This document shows positions 27,761-36,551 of a stretch of DNA of 64,000 nucleotides, piece by piece. Positions within the stretch are counted from its first letter, which is position 1; every line of letters begins with the position of its first letter. The translations under genes and the position numbers were made by a program. Under the pieces are notes generated by a model, which was not told where the DNA came from, ran no database searches, and saw only the letters and a list, made by a program, of their open reading frames with translations. This stretch comes from CALJFL01 sp036961205 (GTDB lineage: Bacteria > Pseudomonadota > Gammaproteobacteria > Pseudomonadales > Halieaceae): positions 18,521 through 82,520 of the forward strand of contig JBALVI010000011.1 in the NCBI GenBank assembly GCA_036961205.1. Direction: 5' to 3'.

Positions 27761-28131
27761 GTTTTGGTCGAGTTGTACTGGCGGTTCTGGGTACCCTGTT
27801 TGTCGCTCAGGGTGCGCTGCAATTCTGCCAGCCTGAATTATTAACGAGCCTGATTGGTGTCAGTGCCCAGAGCATAACCGGGCGCATTGAACTGCAGGTT
27901 ATCTATGGTGGTCTGCATATAGCATTGGGTAGCGTTTGTTTATGGGGCGCAGCCAATGATGCTAATACGCGGGCTGCGTTAACCATGATGTTTTTTGTAG
28001 CTGCAGGAGTGGCCATTCCACGCGTAGGCCTGGGATTTTATTATCAGGATTTTAGTGGCTACTCTCTACTGGCGATGGGGATGGAGGTGGCATTACTGGC
28101 AGTGATATTGGTCTTACTAAAAAAAATATGA
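27757..28131 (+). CDS. Four-helix membrane protein, DUF4345-like
   Basis: 124 residues with four hydrophobic segments (about 5-22, 48-65, 73-92, 100-122). RIELQVIYGGLHIALGSVCLWGA in the second helix and the R-x-G-L after the third helix fit the DUF4345 family pattern. Translationally coupled to the metal-dependent hydrolase through ATGA, so the two products probably act together at the membrane. No catalytic residues are evident. Confidence 0.7.
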   Translation: MSFGRVVLAVLGTLFVAQGALQFCQPELLTSLIGVSAQSITGRIELQVIYGGLHIALGSVCLWGAANDANTRAALTMMFFVAAGVAIPRVGLGFYYQDFSGYSLLAMGMEVALLAVILVLLKKI

Positions 28132-28270
28132 GCAACGAAAACGAGCATATTGCCTAAAGCAATCGAACTGACAAGTTTTTTGCATCGTGGGACAAGACTA
28201 CCACTGCACTGGTGTGTAAAAATTTGTGTGAGGTCGTACCTTTATGATCGCACTAATAATTGAGAGAAAG

Positions 28271-30778
28271 ATGAATAAGACTAAACTGGCAATAGCCGTA
28301 ATCGCCGCTCAAATCTTCTCGACGCACTCAGTCCTCGTCCACGCTCAGGTTCTCGAGGAAGTGTTGGTTACGGCGAGAAAAAAGACTGAGAGCCTGATGG
28401 ATGTGCCCGTGGCGGTTTCGGTCGTGAGCGGCGCGGCGATGGACAATGAAGGTATTACCAATCTGGAGCAGCTTAGTTCCCAGGTGCCAGGCCTGCAGGT
28501 CGGCCGATCGGCACTGGCCAGCAGTATTTATATTCGTGGTATTGGCTCGGGTGGCAATCTGGGCTTTGAGCAGTCAGTCGGGATGTATGTAGACGGCATT
28601 TACCAGACTCGCAGTCGGCAGTTTACCCAATCACTGGTAGACCTGGATCGGATTGAGGTATTGCGAGGACCTCAAAGCCTGCTGTTTGGTAAGAACACTG
28701 TGGCGGGTGCCATCAAAGTGGAGTCGTCCAACCCGCTTCCCGGAGACGACTTCAATGGCTATTTAATCGCCGATATTGAACCGGAGTATGGCACGGCCAG
28801 GGGTACTGCCGTACTGTCGGGAAGCCTTTCCGATAGTTTTGCAGCGCGGTTAGCTGTTCGCTACCAGGAAAGCGATGGCTACGTGGACAACGTGTACATC
28901 GACAGAGACGTGGCGCAGCGCGATGACACGGTTGCCAGACTCTCACTGGTCTGGCAGCCCAGCGACACACTCCGTTTCACAGGAAAGCTGTCACGTACCG
29001 AAATGGAAAGTATTGGCATAGAGCAGACCAATCCGGTGGTGGATTCCACTCTGTTGGACCAGACATTGGCGGGGAATACCCAGCTCATCACGACTCAAGT
29101 AGTAGGCGCTATTGCGGCCTTTGCGACGCCCGGGTTTACCGCGGGAACAGGGAGCAAAGAGTATGATTCCTGGACGGGCAACCTCGACTGGGCTCCCTAC
29201 GATGAAGAGGAGACAGAGTCGAACCAGGCCTCATTGCGTGTTGACTGGGAACTCGATCAACTTACCCTCACATCACTTACCGGCTATAGCGATTTTTATT
29301 TTGAGCAGCAGCATGATGTGGACTTTCACTCTGGAAATGTAGCCGGCGGAATCAGTACTGAGGATGTGGAGCTGTTTAGCCAGGAATTCCGTATTGCGAG
29401 TGATTTTGATGGTTTCTACAACTTCACTGCGGGGGTCTATTACGAGGAGCAGGAATTGCAGGTCGATGCCAACCCGACACTTGATGGCAGCCTGGGCGGG
29501 GTAATTGGTCAGCTACCGGCGAATGAACTTTCCCCCTTACTGCCTCCGGTCCCCCTGTCTGCACTGGGCGTTAACAGTGCGTGGAACGGCCTGGTGTTGG
29601 CCTCGCTAGATCCAGCCAATTCACTACTTATTGGCGCCGAGCAAATCAATATTTACTCAGGAGTGAGCAACAAAAATGACAATGACACACTGGCCATTTT
29701 CGGGGAACTGACATTCGACCTGTCTGATTCCCTGTTTTTGGATGTGGGTGGACGCTGGTCCGAAGACAGTAAAAAGACCATCAAGCAGGTGCAATTGGGC
29801 GTAGGTGCTCCAGGCGAGCAGACGGTTGTCATAGGTTCCGATGGCGTGCCTACCGGTGCGCTTGATGCTCAAAACACCGGCGTGGTCGCGGTAAGTTGGA
29901 GCCTCGCCAATGCTTACCCACACAACCAGAATCTTAAACGCGATGAGAGCCATTTTGATCCTTCAGTGCGCATGCGTTGGCATATGTCTGATGACACGAT
30001 GACTTACATTTCGTATGTAGAAGGGTACAAATCTGGCGGCTTCAACGCCTCAGGTGATTCATCCAAACCGGACGGCACGCCGGGACCGGGTACGGAGTTT
30101 GAAGACGAGCAGGCGCAAGCTTGGGAGCTGGGGGTAAAAACCACGTTCTGGGATGGGCGAGCGCGCCTGAGCACCACATTGTTTCGAACAGAAATAGAGG
30201 ATCTCCAAGTGACATCTTTCAGGGGCCTGACCTTTGTGGCGGACAATGCCGCGGCATTGATAAGCCAGGGCCTGGAAATGGAAGGCCAGTTTGCACTGAG
30301 TGAAGAGTGGGAAGTTGGAGGCTCTCTAGCCTATCTCGATTCAGAATTTGACGACTTCACTACCGGGCCTTGCACTATCCAGCAGGTAGCGGCGGTTGGA
30401 ATTGTCTGTAACCAGGACTTGAGTGGGGAGCGAGGCCCCAATGCACCTGAGTGGAGCGGTGTTGTATACGCGAATTATGAACAAGCGATGGGGGATAACT
30501 TCCTGTTCCGCTTTAATATTAGTGGCGCATACAAGGATGAGTATTTCCTCGATGGTGATTTGGACCCGAATACCCTGCAGGACAGCTACGTTAAGCTTAA
30601 CGCACGTATAGCCCTGGCAGGAGGTGACGACTCCTGGGAAATTGCGTTATATGGTCGCAATCTTACTGATGAAACCACTTACACCTTCGCCACCGATGCG
30701 CCGTTAAGCGCAGGGATTTATGGTGCCTGGATAGAGGAGCCAAGAATCGTCGGTTTGCAGGGCCGATACAATTTTTAG
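28271..30778 (+). CDS. TonB-dependent outer-membrane receptor (paralog of 13977-16478)
   Basis: 835 residues from the ATG at 28271 (GAGAGAAAG upstream); the in-frame ATG at 28244 would spoil the signal peptide. Signal peptide about 1-28, TonB box LEEVLVTARK, plug motifs SIYIRGIGSGGN, GMYVDGIYQTRSRQF, IEVLRGPQSLLFGKNTVAGA, barrel motif YISYVEGYKSGGFNASGD, and the end YGAWIEEPRIVGLQGRYNF. It is strikingly similar to the receptor at 13977, including loop lengths. A shared ligand class is likely. DUF3089 and other hydrolase genes follow on the same strand. Confidence 0.92.
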   Translation: MNKTKLAIAVIAAQIFSTHSVLVHAQVLEEVLVTARKKTESLMDVPVAVSVVSGAAMDNEGITNLEQLSSQVPGLQVGRSALASSIYIRGIGSGGNLGFEQSVGMYVDGIYQTRSRQFTQSLVDLDRIEVLRGPQSLLFGKNTVAGAIKVESSNPLPGDDFNGYLIADIEPEYGTARGTAVLSGSLSDSFAARLAVRYQESDGYVDNVYIDRDVAQRDDTVARLSLVWQPSDTLRFTGKLSRTEMESIGIEQTNPVVDSTLLDQTLAGNTQLITTQVVGAIAAFATPGFTAGTGSKEYDSWTGNLDWAPYDEEETESNQASLRVDWELDQLTLTSLTGYSDFYFEQQHDVDFHSGNVAGGISTEDVELFSQEFRIASDFDGFYNFTAGVYYEEQELQVDANPTLDGSLGGVIGQLPANELSPLLPPVPLSALGVNSAWNGLVLASLDPANSLLIGAEQINIYSGVSNKNDNDTLAIFGELTFDLSDSLFLDVGGRWSEDSKKTIKQVQLGVGAPGEQTVVIGSDGVPTGALDAQNTGVVAVSWSLANAYPHNQNLKRDESHFDPSVRMRWHMSDDTMTYISYVEGYKSGGFNASGDSSKPDGTPGPGTEFEDEQAQAWELGVKTTFWDGRARLSTTLFRTEIEDLQVTSFRGLTFVADNAAALISQGLEMEGQFALSEEWEVGGSLAYLDSEFDDFTTGPCTIQQVAAVGIVCNQDLSGERGPNAPEWSGVVYANYEQAMGDNFLFRFNISGAYKDEYFLDGDLDPNTLQDSYVKLNARIALAGGDDSWEIALYGRNLTDETTYTFATDAPLSAGIYGAWIEEPRIVGLQGRYNF

Positions 30779-30820
30779 CGGGTAGAGCATTCACACAAAT
30801 AGTTACAGGATAAAAGTATA

Positions 30821-32011
30821 ATGAGCAGGACTTTTACAGTCGGTTTGGCTCTCCTGCTATCTGCTGCCGGTATCGGTATAGCACTTTTTATGGACAGCAC
30901 ACTGGGGCGATTTATGATGATCGCTGCGATGCCAGCACCTGATCATTCCTTTAACGCCAGTCACGCGGAAGACGCGCCTGACTATTCGCTTGCATCCAAC
31001 TGGCTTGCACACTCCGAGATTGTGGATAATACAGATTGGAAGGCGGAAGGTGAACAAGTCGCACTCAATGCCGGTGAAACAGCTTATGTGTTCTTCATCC
31101 ATCCGACAGCCTTTTTAGGCAACGATCATTGGATGGGGTCCCTGGATAAAACTACCGCGACCGAAGAGAACAGACAGTGGACGATTGCTAATCAAGCTTC
31201 AGCGTTCAGTGGATGTTGTGAGGTTTTCGCGCCGTACTACCGCGAAGTGTCGATTACCACTTATTTCGAAAGCGACCTTGATACTATGGTCCCAGCCATT
31301 GATTTCGCCTATGTTGATGTGGAAAGGGCGTTCGAAAGCTTCTTACAAGCTATCCCCGAAGATGCCCCATTTATTATTGCCTCCCATAGTCAGGGGACGC
31401 TACACGGGCAACGCCTATTACAGCAGGTAGTCGAGGGTAGCCCGTTGTCTCAACGGCTTGTCGCGGCCTATTTGATAGGGGGGACAGTACAAGAGCGTTT
31501 GTTTGTTTCACACTACCAGAACATCGACATCTGCCGCGCAGCAACTGACCTACAGTGTGTCATCGCTTTTGATACCTGGCGTGCTGGCGTTGAGATCGAA
31601 GGCAGCGTTCCTAATTGGATTGGCGATCATTATGTGCGCACTAATGATCCATGGGTCTGCGTCAATCCGTTGTCGTGGGAGTATAATCAGGAGGCTGTCA
31701 GCGCTCGCGAAAACCCAGGCTCAATGCCTGTGCAAAATGAATACAACCTATATTCGTTTGGCCGTGACGAGCCAGTTGGATTGACATGGGGCGCTCCAGC
31801 GAGGTCAGTACGGAGCATCGCTTCCGCGCAGTGTGTGGATGGGGTTTTACGGACTGAAGAAGTAGAACCTGGTCCATTTGATGGGCTGAGTTGGGGCGGC
31901 AACTATCACAGTCTGGACTATGCTCTGTATTACGAGAGTATCGCGAAAAATGCCAGCGAGCGCGTGAACGCTTGGTGGAGCCAAAAGCATTCCGAAAAAC
32001 GGAGTGGCTAA
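30821..32011 (+). CDS. DUF3089 alpha/beta-hydrolase-like protein
   Basis: 396 residues. The N-terminus (MSRTFTVGLALLLSAAGIGI) is a signal peptide or membrane anchor. The motif IIASHSQGTLHGQRL places a nucleophile S190 in a GxSxG-like elbow with His at the first position (SHSQG), the hallmark of DUF3089. AYVFFIHPTAFLGNDHW and the CEVFAPYYREVS segment are family-typical, as is the C-terminal NYHSLDYALYY. Related members are uncharacterised predicted lipases/esterases. It lies 42 bases downstream of the TonB receptor, so it may process the imported ligand in the periplasm (inference). Confidence 0.8.
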   Translation: MSRTFTVGLALLLSAAGIGIALFMDSTLGRFMMIAAMPAPDHSFNASHAEDAPDYSLASNWLAHSEIVDNTDWKAEGEQVALNAGETAYVFFIHPTAFLGNDHWMGSLDKTTATEENRQWTIANQASAFSGCCEVFAPYYREVSITTYFESDLDTMVPAIDFAYVDVERAFESFLQAIPEDAPFIIASHSQGTLHGQRLLQQVVEGSPLSQRLVAAYLIGGTVQERLFVSHYQNIDICRAATDLQCVIAFDTWRAGVEIEGSVPNWIGDHYVRTNDPWVCVNPLSWEYNQEAVSARENPGSMPVQNEYNLYSFGRDEPVGLTWGAPARSVRSIASAQCVDGVLRTEEVEPGPFDGLSWGGNYHSLDYALYYESIAKNASERVNAWWSQKHSEKRSG

Positions 32012-32080
32012 CGACTTAAAGTACACGGTACAGTTGTCGATTTTTTATCAGGGTCAGAATTTACTGGAGGCAGTTGGACT

Positions 32081-32560
32081 ATGAGCAGTCTTGAATATCC
32101 CGCATGTATTAACGAGCTCTATCAGAGTGAGGTGCTTGGTGAAAAAGCGTTCTTGGCATTGATAGCCGTGGCGAAAAACGAACGAGAGAAATACCACTTT
32201 GGTACGTTTTTACAATTGGAAAGTGAAACCAAAGTACGACTAAGGCCTTTCTTGCAGAAGTATGAAATCGGATTCGTGGAGAGTCAGGAAGGCGGTGAAC
32301 AAGTCGCGGGGTTCGTCGCAGCGTATCAGGACAACGGTTGGCTTGAATTTCTGGTAGGGCTCAAACCTCTGGTTGAACACTACGTGGGCCGATTTCAGGA
32401 GATCGCAGATGCCGGGCCATACGAAGATCAGGATGTTCTGCAATCTATGGTCACGCATGAGGAATCGTTCGTGCACTGGATAGAAAGGGAGGTGGCGGGT
32501 GAAGGGGGCGCATTGGACTCGGCTATTAGTCAGCTAAAGTTCCCTCTGATTGCACCATAG
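32081..32560 (+). CDS. Ferritin-like helical-bundle protein of unknown function
   Basis: 159 residues, almost entirely helical by pattern. Possible metal ligands are spaced as in ferritin-like bundles: ELYQSEVLGEKAFLALI, then FLQLESETKVRL, VEHYVGRFQEI and THEESFVHWIE. GGAGGCAG precedes the ATG. I do not recognise a named family; small members of this kind are often annotated as hypothetical. It sits between DUF3089 and START-domain genes. Confidence 0.6.
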   Translation: MSSLEYPACINELYQSEVLGEKAFLALIAVAKNEREKYHFGTFLQLESETKVRLRPFLQKYEIGFVESQEGGEQVAGFVAAYQDNGWLEFLVGLKPLVEHYVGRFQEIADAGPYEDQDVLQSMVTHEESFVHWIEREVAGEGGALDSAISQLKFPLIAP

Positions 32561-32684
32561 ACCGCGACGCAGGCCTATCGTCTGCGTCGGGGCTATCTCA
32601 ACCGCTCGATGTAAGAATAGCGGGCTAGATCGCGGCTGCGGATCATCCACCGTTTCAAACTCAATGTTAATAGAAGTACTTTTT

Positions 32685-33323
32685 ATGTTTGCCCACCGTT
32701 TTTCGATGCTCGTCCTCTGTCTCGTTTACACGCTACCTCTGCGAGCCGGGGAGTCCGATGCCTGGGCTCTCGCCAAGGAGGTGGACGGCATTACGCTCTA
32801 CACGAAGATGGTGGCGGATGCCCCGGTGAAGGCGGTAAAGACGGTAATGGAGGTTGAAGGCACACCCGCCGGCGTCGCCGCTCTCATCATGGATGCGGCG
32901 GCAACACCGGAGTGGATTTACGGTGTCGAGTCCACGGAGATCGTCAAATCCGACGGCCCCGACGAGATCTGGGTGCGTAACCTGATTGCCATGCCGTGGC
33001 CTATAGCCGACCGCGACAACGTTAACCAGTTGAAGCGTTCGCAGCTCTCACAGCACGACTCGGTGATAATCGAGATGACAAATCACCCGGAATCGCGGGC
33101 TCTGGAAAGCGGTGTGATTCGTATGCAGGTGGCGGAAGGTAGCTGGCTACTGACTCCCAGGGCCGGTGGACGCGTTGAGATTACCCATGAGTATATGGCC
33201 GATCCCGGCGGAAAACTCCCTGACTGGCTGCTGAACCTGTTTATTCTGGAAGGGCCCATCAAGACGTTCCAGGCCATGCGGGGCATGCTACAGAGGCCCA
33301 ACTATCGCGATGTATCCCTGTAA
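32685..33323 (+). CDS. Exported START-domain (lipid-binding) protein
   Basis: About 212 residues from the ATG at 32685; in-frame ATGs at 32664 and 32550 are possible but the shorter form gives a proper signal peptide (MFAHRFSMLVLCLVYTLPLRAG). The mature part has the START fold pattern: DAWALAKEVDGITLYTKMV, VEGTPAGVAALIMDAAATPEW, IWVRNLIAMPWPIADRDNV and ITHEYMADPGGKLPDWLLN. START domains bind sterols or other lipids in a deep cavity. Bacterial exported members are poorly studied. Lipid binding in the periplasm fits the lipid-rich neighbourhood. Confidence 0.78.
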   Translation: MFAHRFSMLVLCLVYTLPLRAGESDAWALAKEVDGITLYTKMVADAPVKAVKTVMEVEGTPAGVAALIMDAAATPEWIYGVESTEIVKSDGPDEIWVRNLIAMPWPIADRDNVNQLKRSQLSQHDSVIIEMTNHPESRALESGVIRMQVAEGSWLLTPRAGGRVEITHEYMADPGGKLPDWLLNLFILEGPIKTFQAMRGMLQRPNYRDVSL

Positions 33324-33360
33324 GTTCGGGCCGAGTCAGAGTCATTTTGCAGGAGAGTCA

Positions 33361-34446
33361 TTGTTGCGGTTGTTTATAGTTCTCGCGGGTTGTTTCTCGA
33401 ACGCTACGTTGCTGCGTCGGTATGCGGTCCTTTGCATGTCAATTTTATGTGGTCTGCTGTTCGGCTGTAGTGATGGAGAGCCCCAATCCCGTCCCGAGAT
33501 TACTTTAAGCGACCGTTTTCTTGAGCTTCCCAACGGTAATAGCATCCACTATTACGACGAGGGTAACCCGCTGGGCAAGACCATACTGCTAATCCACGGC
33601 TATCCGAGTTCGGCTTTCCTATATAGGCACATTATTCATGCCTTATGTGGCGCCGAAGACACTGAGTTTCGTTGCCTTGCCATGACACATGTTGGGTTTG
33701 GAAAGTCCAGTTGCCCGGGGGATGGCGGTGAGGTTGGCCCGCTTTATCTGGTCGCTCAACTACAAGCCTTTATAGAGAAAATGGAACTTGATGATATGGC
33801 GCTGGTGATCCATGACTGGGGCGGGCCAATTGGAGCTGCCGCCGGGATGCGCGTCTCAGATAGAGTCAGCCACCTACTTGTTTTGAACACAATATTGACT
33901 CCGCCCTGGGAAGGCTCGATGGATTGGGTCATGGATTTCATGAGAGTATATGTGTCTCAGCCAACGCCGCTACTGGAGAGGGTCTACCCATCTCTGGTTC
34001 GGGTTGCAATGCAAGCGCTCACCTCTGTTTCATTATCTGACGAGTCACTGGCCGCTTACAGCAGTCCCTTTGAGGGTGAAGCAGGTAAATGTCGGACCCA
34101 TGCAACGCTCAACCTGTTTTCAAAGGCAAGGCAGGACGGACGTCTGTTTGAAGAGATCGAAGAGGGCATTACCCAACGATGGGCAGGGAATCCTGCGTTA
34201 TTGTTGTGGGGTAACGAAGACCCGCTACTTGGCATTGATTCAGACCCAGACTCATTCGCCAGAATCCAGGCTTTACTGCCACAGGCGGAAACCCGCGTGA
34301 TTGATGGTGGCAACCATTTTCTGCAAGAGGATCGCCCTGACGATATAGCGAGGGAAATTAAACGCTTCCTCAAGCACGAGAATTCCAACCTGCACCAATA
34401 TCAGGGGGCAGGCCTTACAATGCTCTACAGGGGTCACCATGGATAA
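33361..34446 (+). CDS. Lipoprotein or exported alpha/beta hydrolase, haloalkane-dehalogenase-like
   Basis: The start is uncertain. TTG codons at 33361/33364 have GGAGAG just upstream and give a leader LLRLFIVLAGC; an ATG at 33436 gives MSILCGLLFGCSDG, a cleaner lipobox but no ribosome-binding site. Domain signs: ILLIHGYPSSAFLYRHII, nucleophile motif LVIHDWGGPIGAA (an Asp elbow as in haloalkane dehalogenases and fluoroacetate-type enzymes), LLWGNEDPLLG, and catalytic His in DGGNHFLQEDRPDDIA. It overlaps the next hydrolase by 8 bases. Either dehalogenation or ester/epoxide hydrolysis is possible. Confidence 0.75.
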   Translation: MLRLFIVLAGCFSNATLLRRYAVLCMSILCGLLFGCSDGEPQSRPEITLSDRFLELPNGNSIHYYDEGNPLGKTILLIHGYPSSAFLYRHIIHALCGAEDTEFRCLAMTHVGFGKSSCPGDGGEVGPLYLVAQLQAFIEKMELDDMALVIHDWGGPIGAAAGMRVSDRVSHLLVLNTILTPPWEGSMDWVMDFMRVYVSQPTPLLERVYPSLVRVAMQALTSVSLSDESLAAYSSPFEGEAGKCRTHATLNLFSKARQDGRLFEEIEEGITQRWAGNPALLLWGNEDPLLGIDSDPDSFARIQALLPQAETRVIDGGNHFLQEDRPDDIAREIKRFLKHENSNLHQYQGAGLTMLYRGHHG

Positions 34447-35254
34447 TTTCGTTACCATCAGGGGCGTTGATTTATGCACCCGAGTTCGAGGAGAGGGCAG
34501 CGTGTTGCTGTGGTCCCACGGGTTGACATTTTCTATGGCTACTGAGGATGCAATCGGCTTTTTCGACTGGGGTCAGTTTCCCGAGCACCAGCGATTGATT
34601 CGCTACGACGCACGCGGCCATGGCCGTTCATCTACATCCTCAAATACGGCTGACTACCATTGGCCAGAAATGGCCCGCGATATGTTCGGCGTTGCGGATC
34701 ATTACGGTGCTGAACGTTTTGTCGCCGGGGGTCAGTCCATGGGTTGCGCCACATCCATTTACGCAGCCCTGCAATCACCTGATCGAATTAGTGGGCTGGT
34801 ACTCATGTGTCCGCCCACTGCTTGGGAGACTCGGGCGGCGCAGGCCTCTATGTACAGAAAAATGTCGAAGATAGGTGGCCTGTTGGGCGGCAAACTGTTG
34901 GCCCGCCTTCTTGGTTCCCGACTGGCGAATATGCTGCCGCCCTGGTTACTGGAAGGGCAGCCGAACGCTGCTGAAGCGATTTCTATTGGCATAAGATCTC
35001 AAAGCCGCAACACCCTGAAAAACCTCTTTACGGGAGCCTCCCAGACCGACCTGCCGGAGCCCGAACTATTGGCTTCACTAACTATGCCCACGCTAATACT
35101 GGCATGGACCGATGACCCGGCCCATCCTTTGGCAACCGCGCAAGAATTACATTTGCGGTTGCCAAATTCTACGTTGGTGGTGGCAGAGCGTTATTCCGAC
35201 CTGGAGAAATGGCCTGAATTACTTCGTCAGTTTGTGACGGAAGATGAATGCTAA
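34439..35254 (+). CDS. Alpha/beta hydrolase
   Basis: 271 residues. LWSHGLTFSM (oxyanion loop), RYDARGHGRSS and nucleophile S100 in AGGQSMGCA mark the fold. MPTLILAWTDDPAHP supplies an acid residue. At the usual catalytic-histidine position near the end I read VVAERYSDLEKWPELL with no His, so activity is uncertain. The start overlaps the previous hydrolase. The final codons and TAA (35252-35254) fall inside a fragment of the dispersed repeat family, so the natural C-terminus may have been altered. Confidence 0.8.
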   Translation: MDNFVTIRGVDLCTRVRGEGSVLLWSHGLTFSMATEDAIGFFDWGQFPEHQRLIRYDARGHGRSSTSSNTADYHWPEMARDMFGVADHYGAERFVAGGQSMGCATSIYAALQSPDRISGLVLMCPPTAWETRAAQASMYRKMSKIGGLLGGKLLARLLGSRLANMLPPWLLEGQPNAAEAISIGIRSQSRNTLKNLFTGASQTDLPEPELLASLTMPTLILAWTDDPAHPLATAQELHLRLPNSTLVVAERYSDLEKWPELLRQFVTEDEC

Positions 35255-35268
35255 CGGGTTTTCCTGAT
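35250..35268 (+). repeat. Fragment of dispersed repeat (A-unit core)
   Basis: GCTAACGGGTTTTCCTGAT differs by one base from the matching part of the A unit in the full copies near 43655, 48996 and 63805. It supplies the TAA stop of the upstream hydrolase. Only about 19 bases are preserved. Confidence 0.5.
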
Positions 35269-35403
35269 ATCGATGTTTGGTATTGCGCAGGTCAGTGCGA
35301 GCTAATCGATTAATTGGGAGGCATTTGTTAGATCAAATTCGGCCACGGACAACACGTGCATAGCCGCCTGGAATAGCATCAAATACGTAGGTCCCCATAG
35401 TTG

Positions 35404-35462
35404 CAACCCACCCACAGACGCTAGTCTACAAGTCAATACCCATAGTTGGATGCTGTCCCTGA
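35404..35462 (+). repeat. Partial copy of dispersed repeat (5' portion and hairpin 1)
   Basis: Aligns with about 60 bases of the copy at 63633-63695 (CAACxCACCCACAGA, then a CTAxAAGTCA block and CCCATAGTxGGA). The second half of hairpin 1 is lost. Together with the A-unit fragment at 35250 it shows that an old, rearranged copy lies here. The rest of 35269-35604 holds nothing I can identify. Confidence 0.55.
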
Positions 35463-35604
35463 CGAATCCGCCACTCACTCGCTTGATGTGGATCAAGTTC
35501 CCTCCGATTACGCTCTGAACCGCACGTATCCGTTGGCTAAACAAGCGCTCTCGAGAGAGAATATTGGTTGCAGATGGGATCAACAAACTTAATTGAGGAA
35601 AACA

Positions 35605-36405
35605 ATGAAAATTGACAATATTTTGGTGGTCTACGACCCCACGACAGCAGATCAGCCCGCCCTTAACCGCGCAGCCGTAATTGCAGAAGCCGAAGGTTCC
35701 AAGGTGCATGTCTACTCCTGCATCCATAGTGATACCAGCTCGATTGTCGACGAGCAGGAAGCTGTCACGGCCCAAGAAGCTACGCTGGCCGAAGCGATTA
35801 AGCCACTTCAGGACAAGGGCATTGCTGTGAGCACTGAGGTCGAGTGGGACAAGGACTGGTACCAGGCCGTGGTCAAGGCAGTGGAGCGCAACGGCAGTGA
35901 GGCTGTGCTGAAGTCCTCCCACAGACATTCCAAGGGTCAACGTCGCCTGAATAAAACCTCTGACTGGACCCTTATCCGTGACTGTGCTTGCCCCGTACTA
36001 CTGGTCAAGTCCGAAGCTAACCGCGATCATCGCAAGGTATTGGCGGCGATAGATATCTCTGGGAACAAAGAGGTTTATGGCGAATTGAACGACAATGTTC
36101 TCAGCTTCTGTAAACGGTATATCGGCACTGAAAATGCAGACGTTGATTTCATCAATGCCCACTCGGACCTTGCTGGACGCCCGGACAGGGGGACATTGAT
36201 CCGTACTTGCGGCGTCGATGCGAGCCGTGTACACATCTCTATGGGCGACCCGGATGACGTGATTGTGGCAAAGGCTGAAGAGCTAGGTGCTAACCTTGTG
36301 GTGATTGGTAACTCTGCTCGCAGTGGTCTGTCTGCACTGATGAACACCAACACCGCTGAGAAGGTGCTGGACAAGCTTGATTGTGATCTTCTTGCCCTGA
36401 CCTGA
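35605..36405 (+). CDS. Universal stress protein, tandem UspA domains
   Basis: 266 residues from the ATG at 35605 (GAGGAAAAC upstream). Two Usp domains: MKIDNILVVYDPTTADQPAL...SSHRH to about 130, and KVLAAIDISGN to the end. The second domain has the ATP-binding-like pattern GDPDDVIVAKAEELGANLVVIGNSARSGLSALMNTNTAEKVL, close to G-2x-G-9x-G(S/T). The form is like UspE. The terminator at 36418 directly follows, so the gene is its own unit. Confidence 0.9.
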   Translation: MKIDNILVVYDPTTADQPALNRAAVIAEAEGSKVHVYSCIHSDTSSIVDEQEAVTAQEATLAEAIKPLQDKGIAVSTEVEWDKDWYQAVVKAVERNGSEAVLKSSHRHSKGQRRLNKTSDWTLIRDCACPVLLVKSEANRDHRKVLAAIDISGNKEVYGELNDNVLSFCKRYIGTENADVDFINAHSDLAGRPDRGTLIRTCGVDASRVHISMGDPDDVIVAKAEELGANLVVIGNSARSGLSALMNTNTAEKVLDKLDCDLLALT

Positions 36406-36417
36406 TCGCGCTACAAC

Positions 36418-36451
36418 CGCCGGTATAAGGCAGTATGCCGGCGTTTATTTT
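36418..36451 (+). terminator. Rho-independent terminator after UspA
   Basis: A nine-pair stem (CGCCGGTAT with ATGCCGGCG, one G-T pair) closes an eight-base loop and runs into TTTATTTT. It lies 13 bases after the UspA stop. Confidence 0.8.
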
Positions 36452-36465
36452 CCCGCCAAAACCTT

Positions 36466-36523
36466 GAAGTCTTAGTCAAGATCAACGGCAAGCAGCATCG
36501 AATGGAATAGGGCGGTTGCTTGA
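36466..36523 (+). mobile_element. 58-base IS6-family remnant with large internal deletion
   Basis: The left half matches transposase codons for VKINGKQH (compare 46207-46236 of the IS6 copy). It is fused directly to the last codons EWxRAVA and TGA, as at 42960-42984. About 450 bases of transposase are missing between the two halves. Not coding. Confidence 0.65.
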
Positions 36524-36551
36524 GACCACAGGTCTGGATTTCTCAGGTTTC

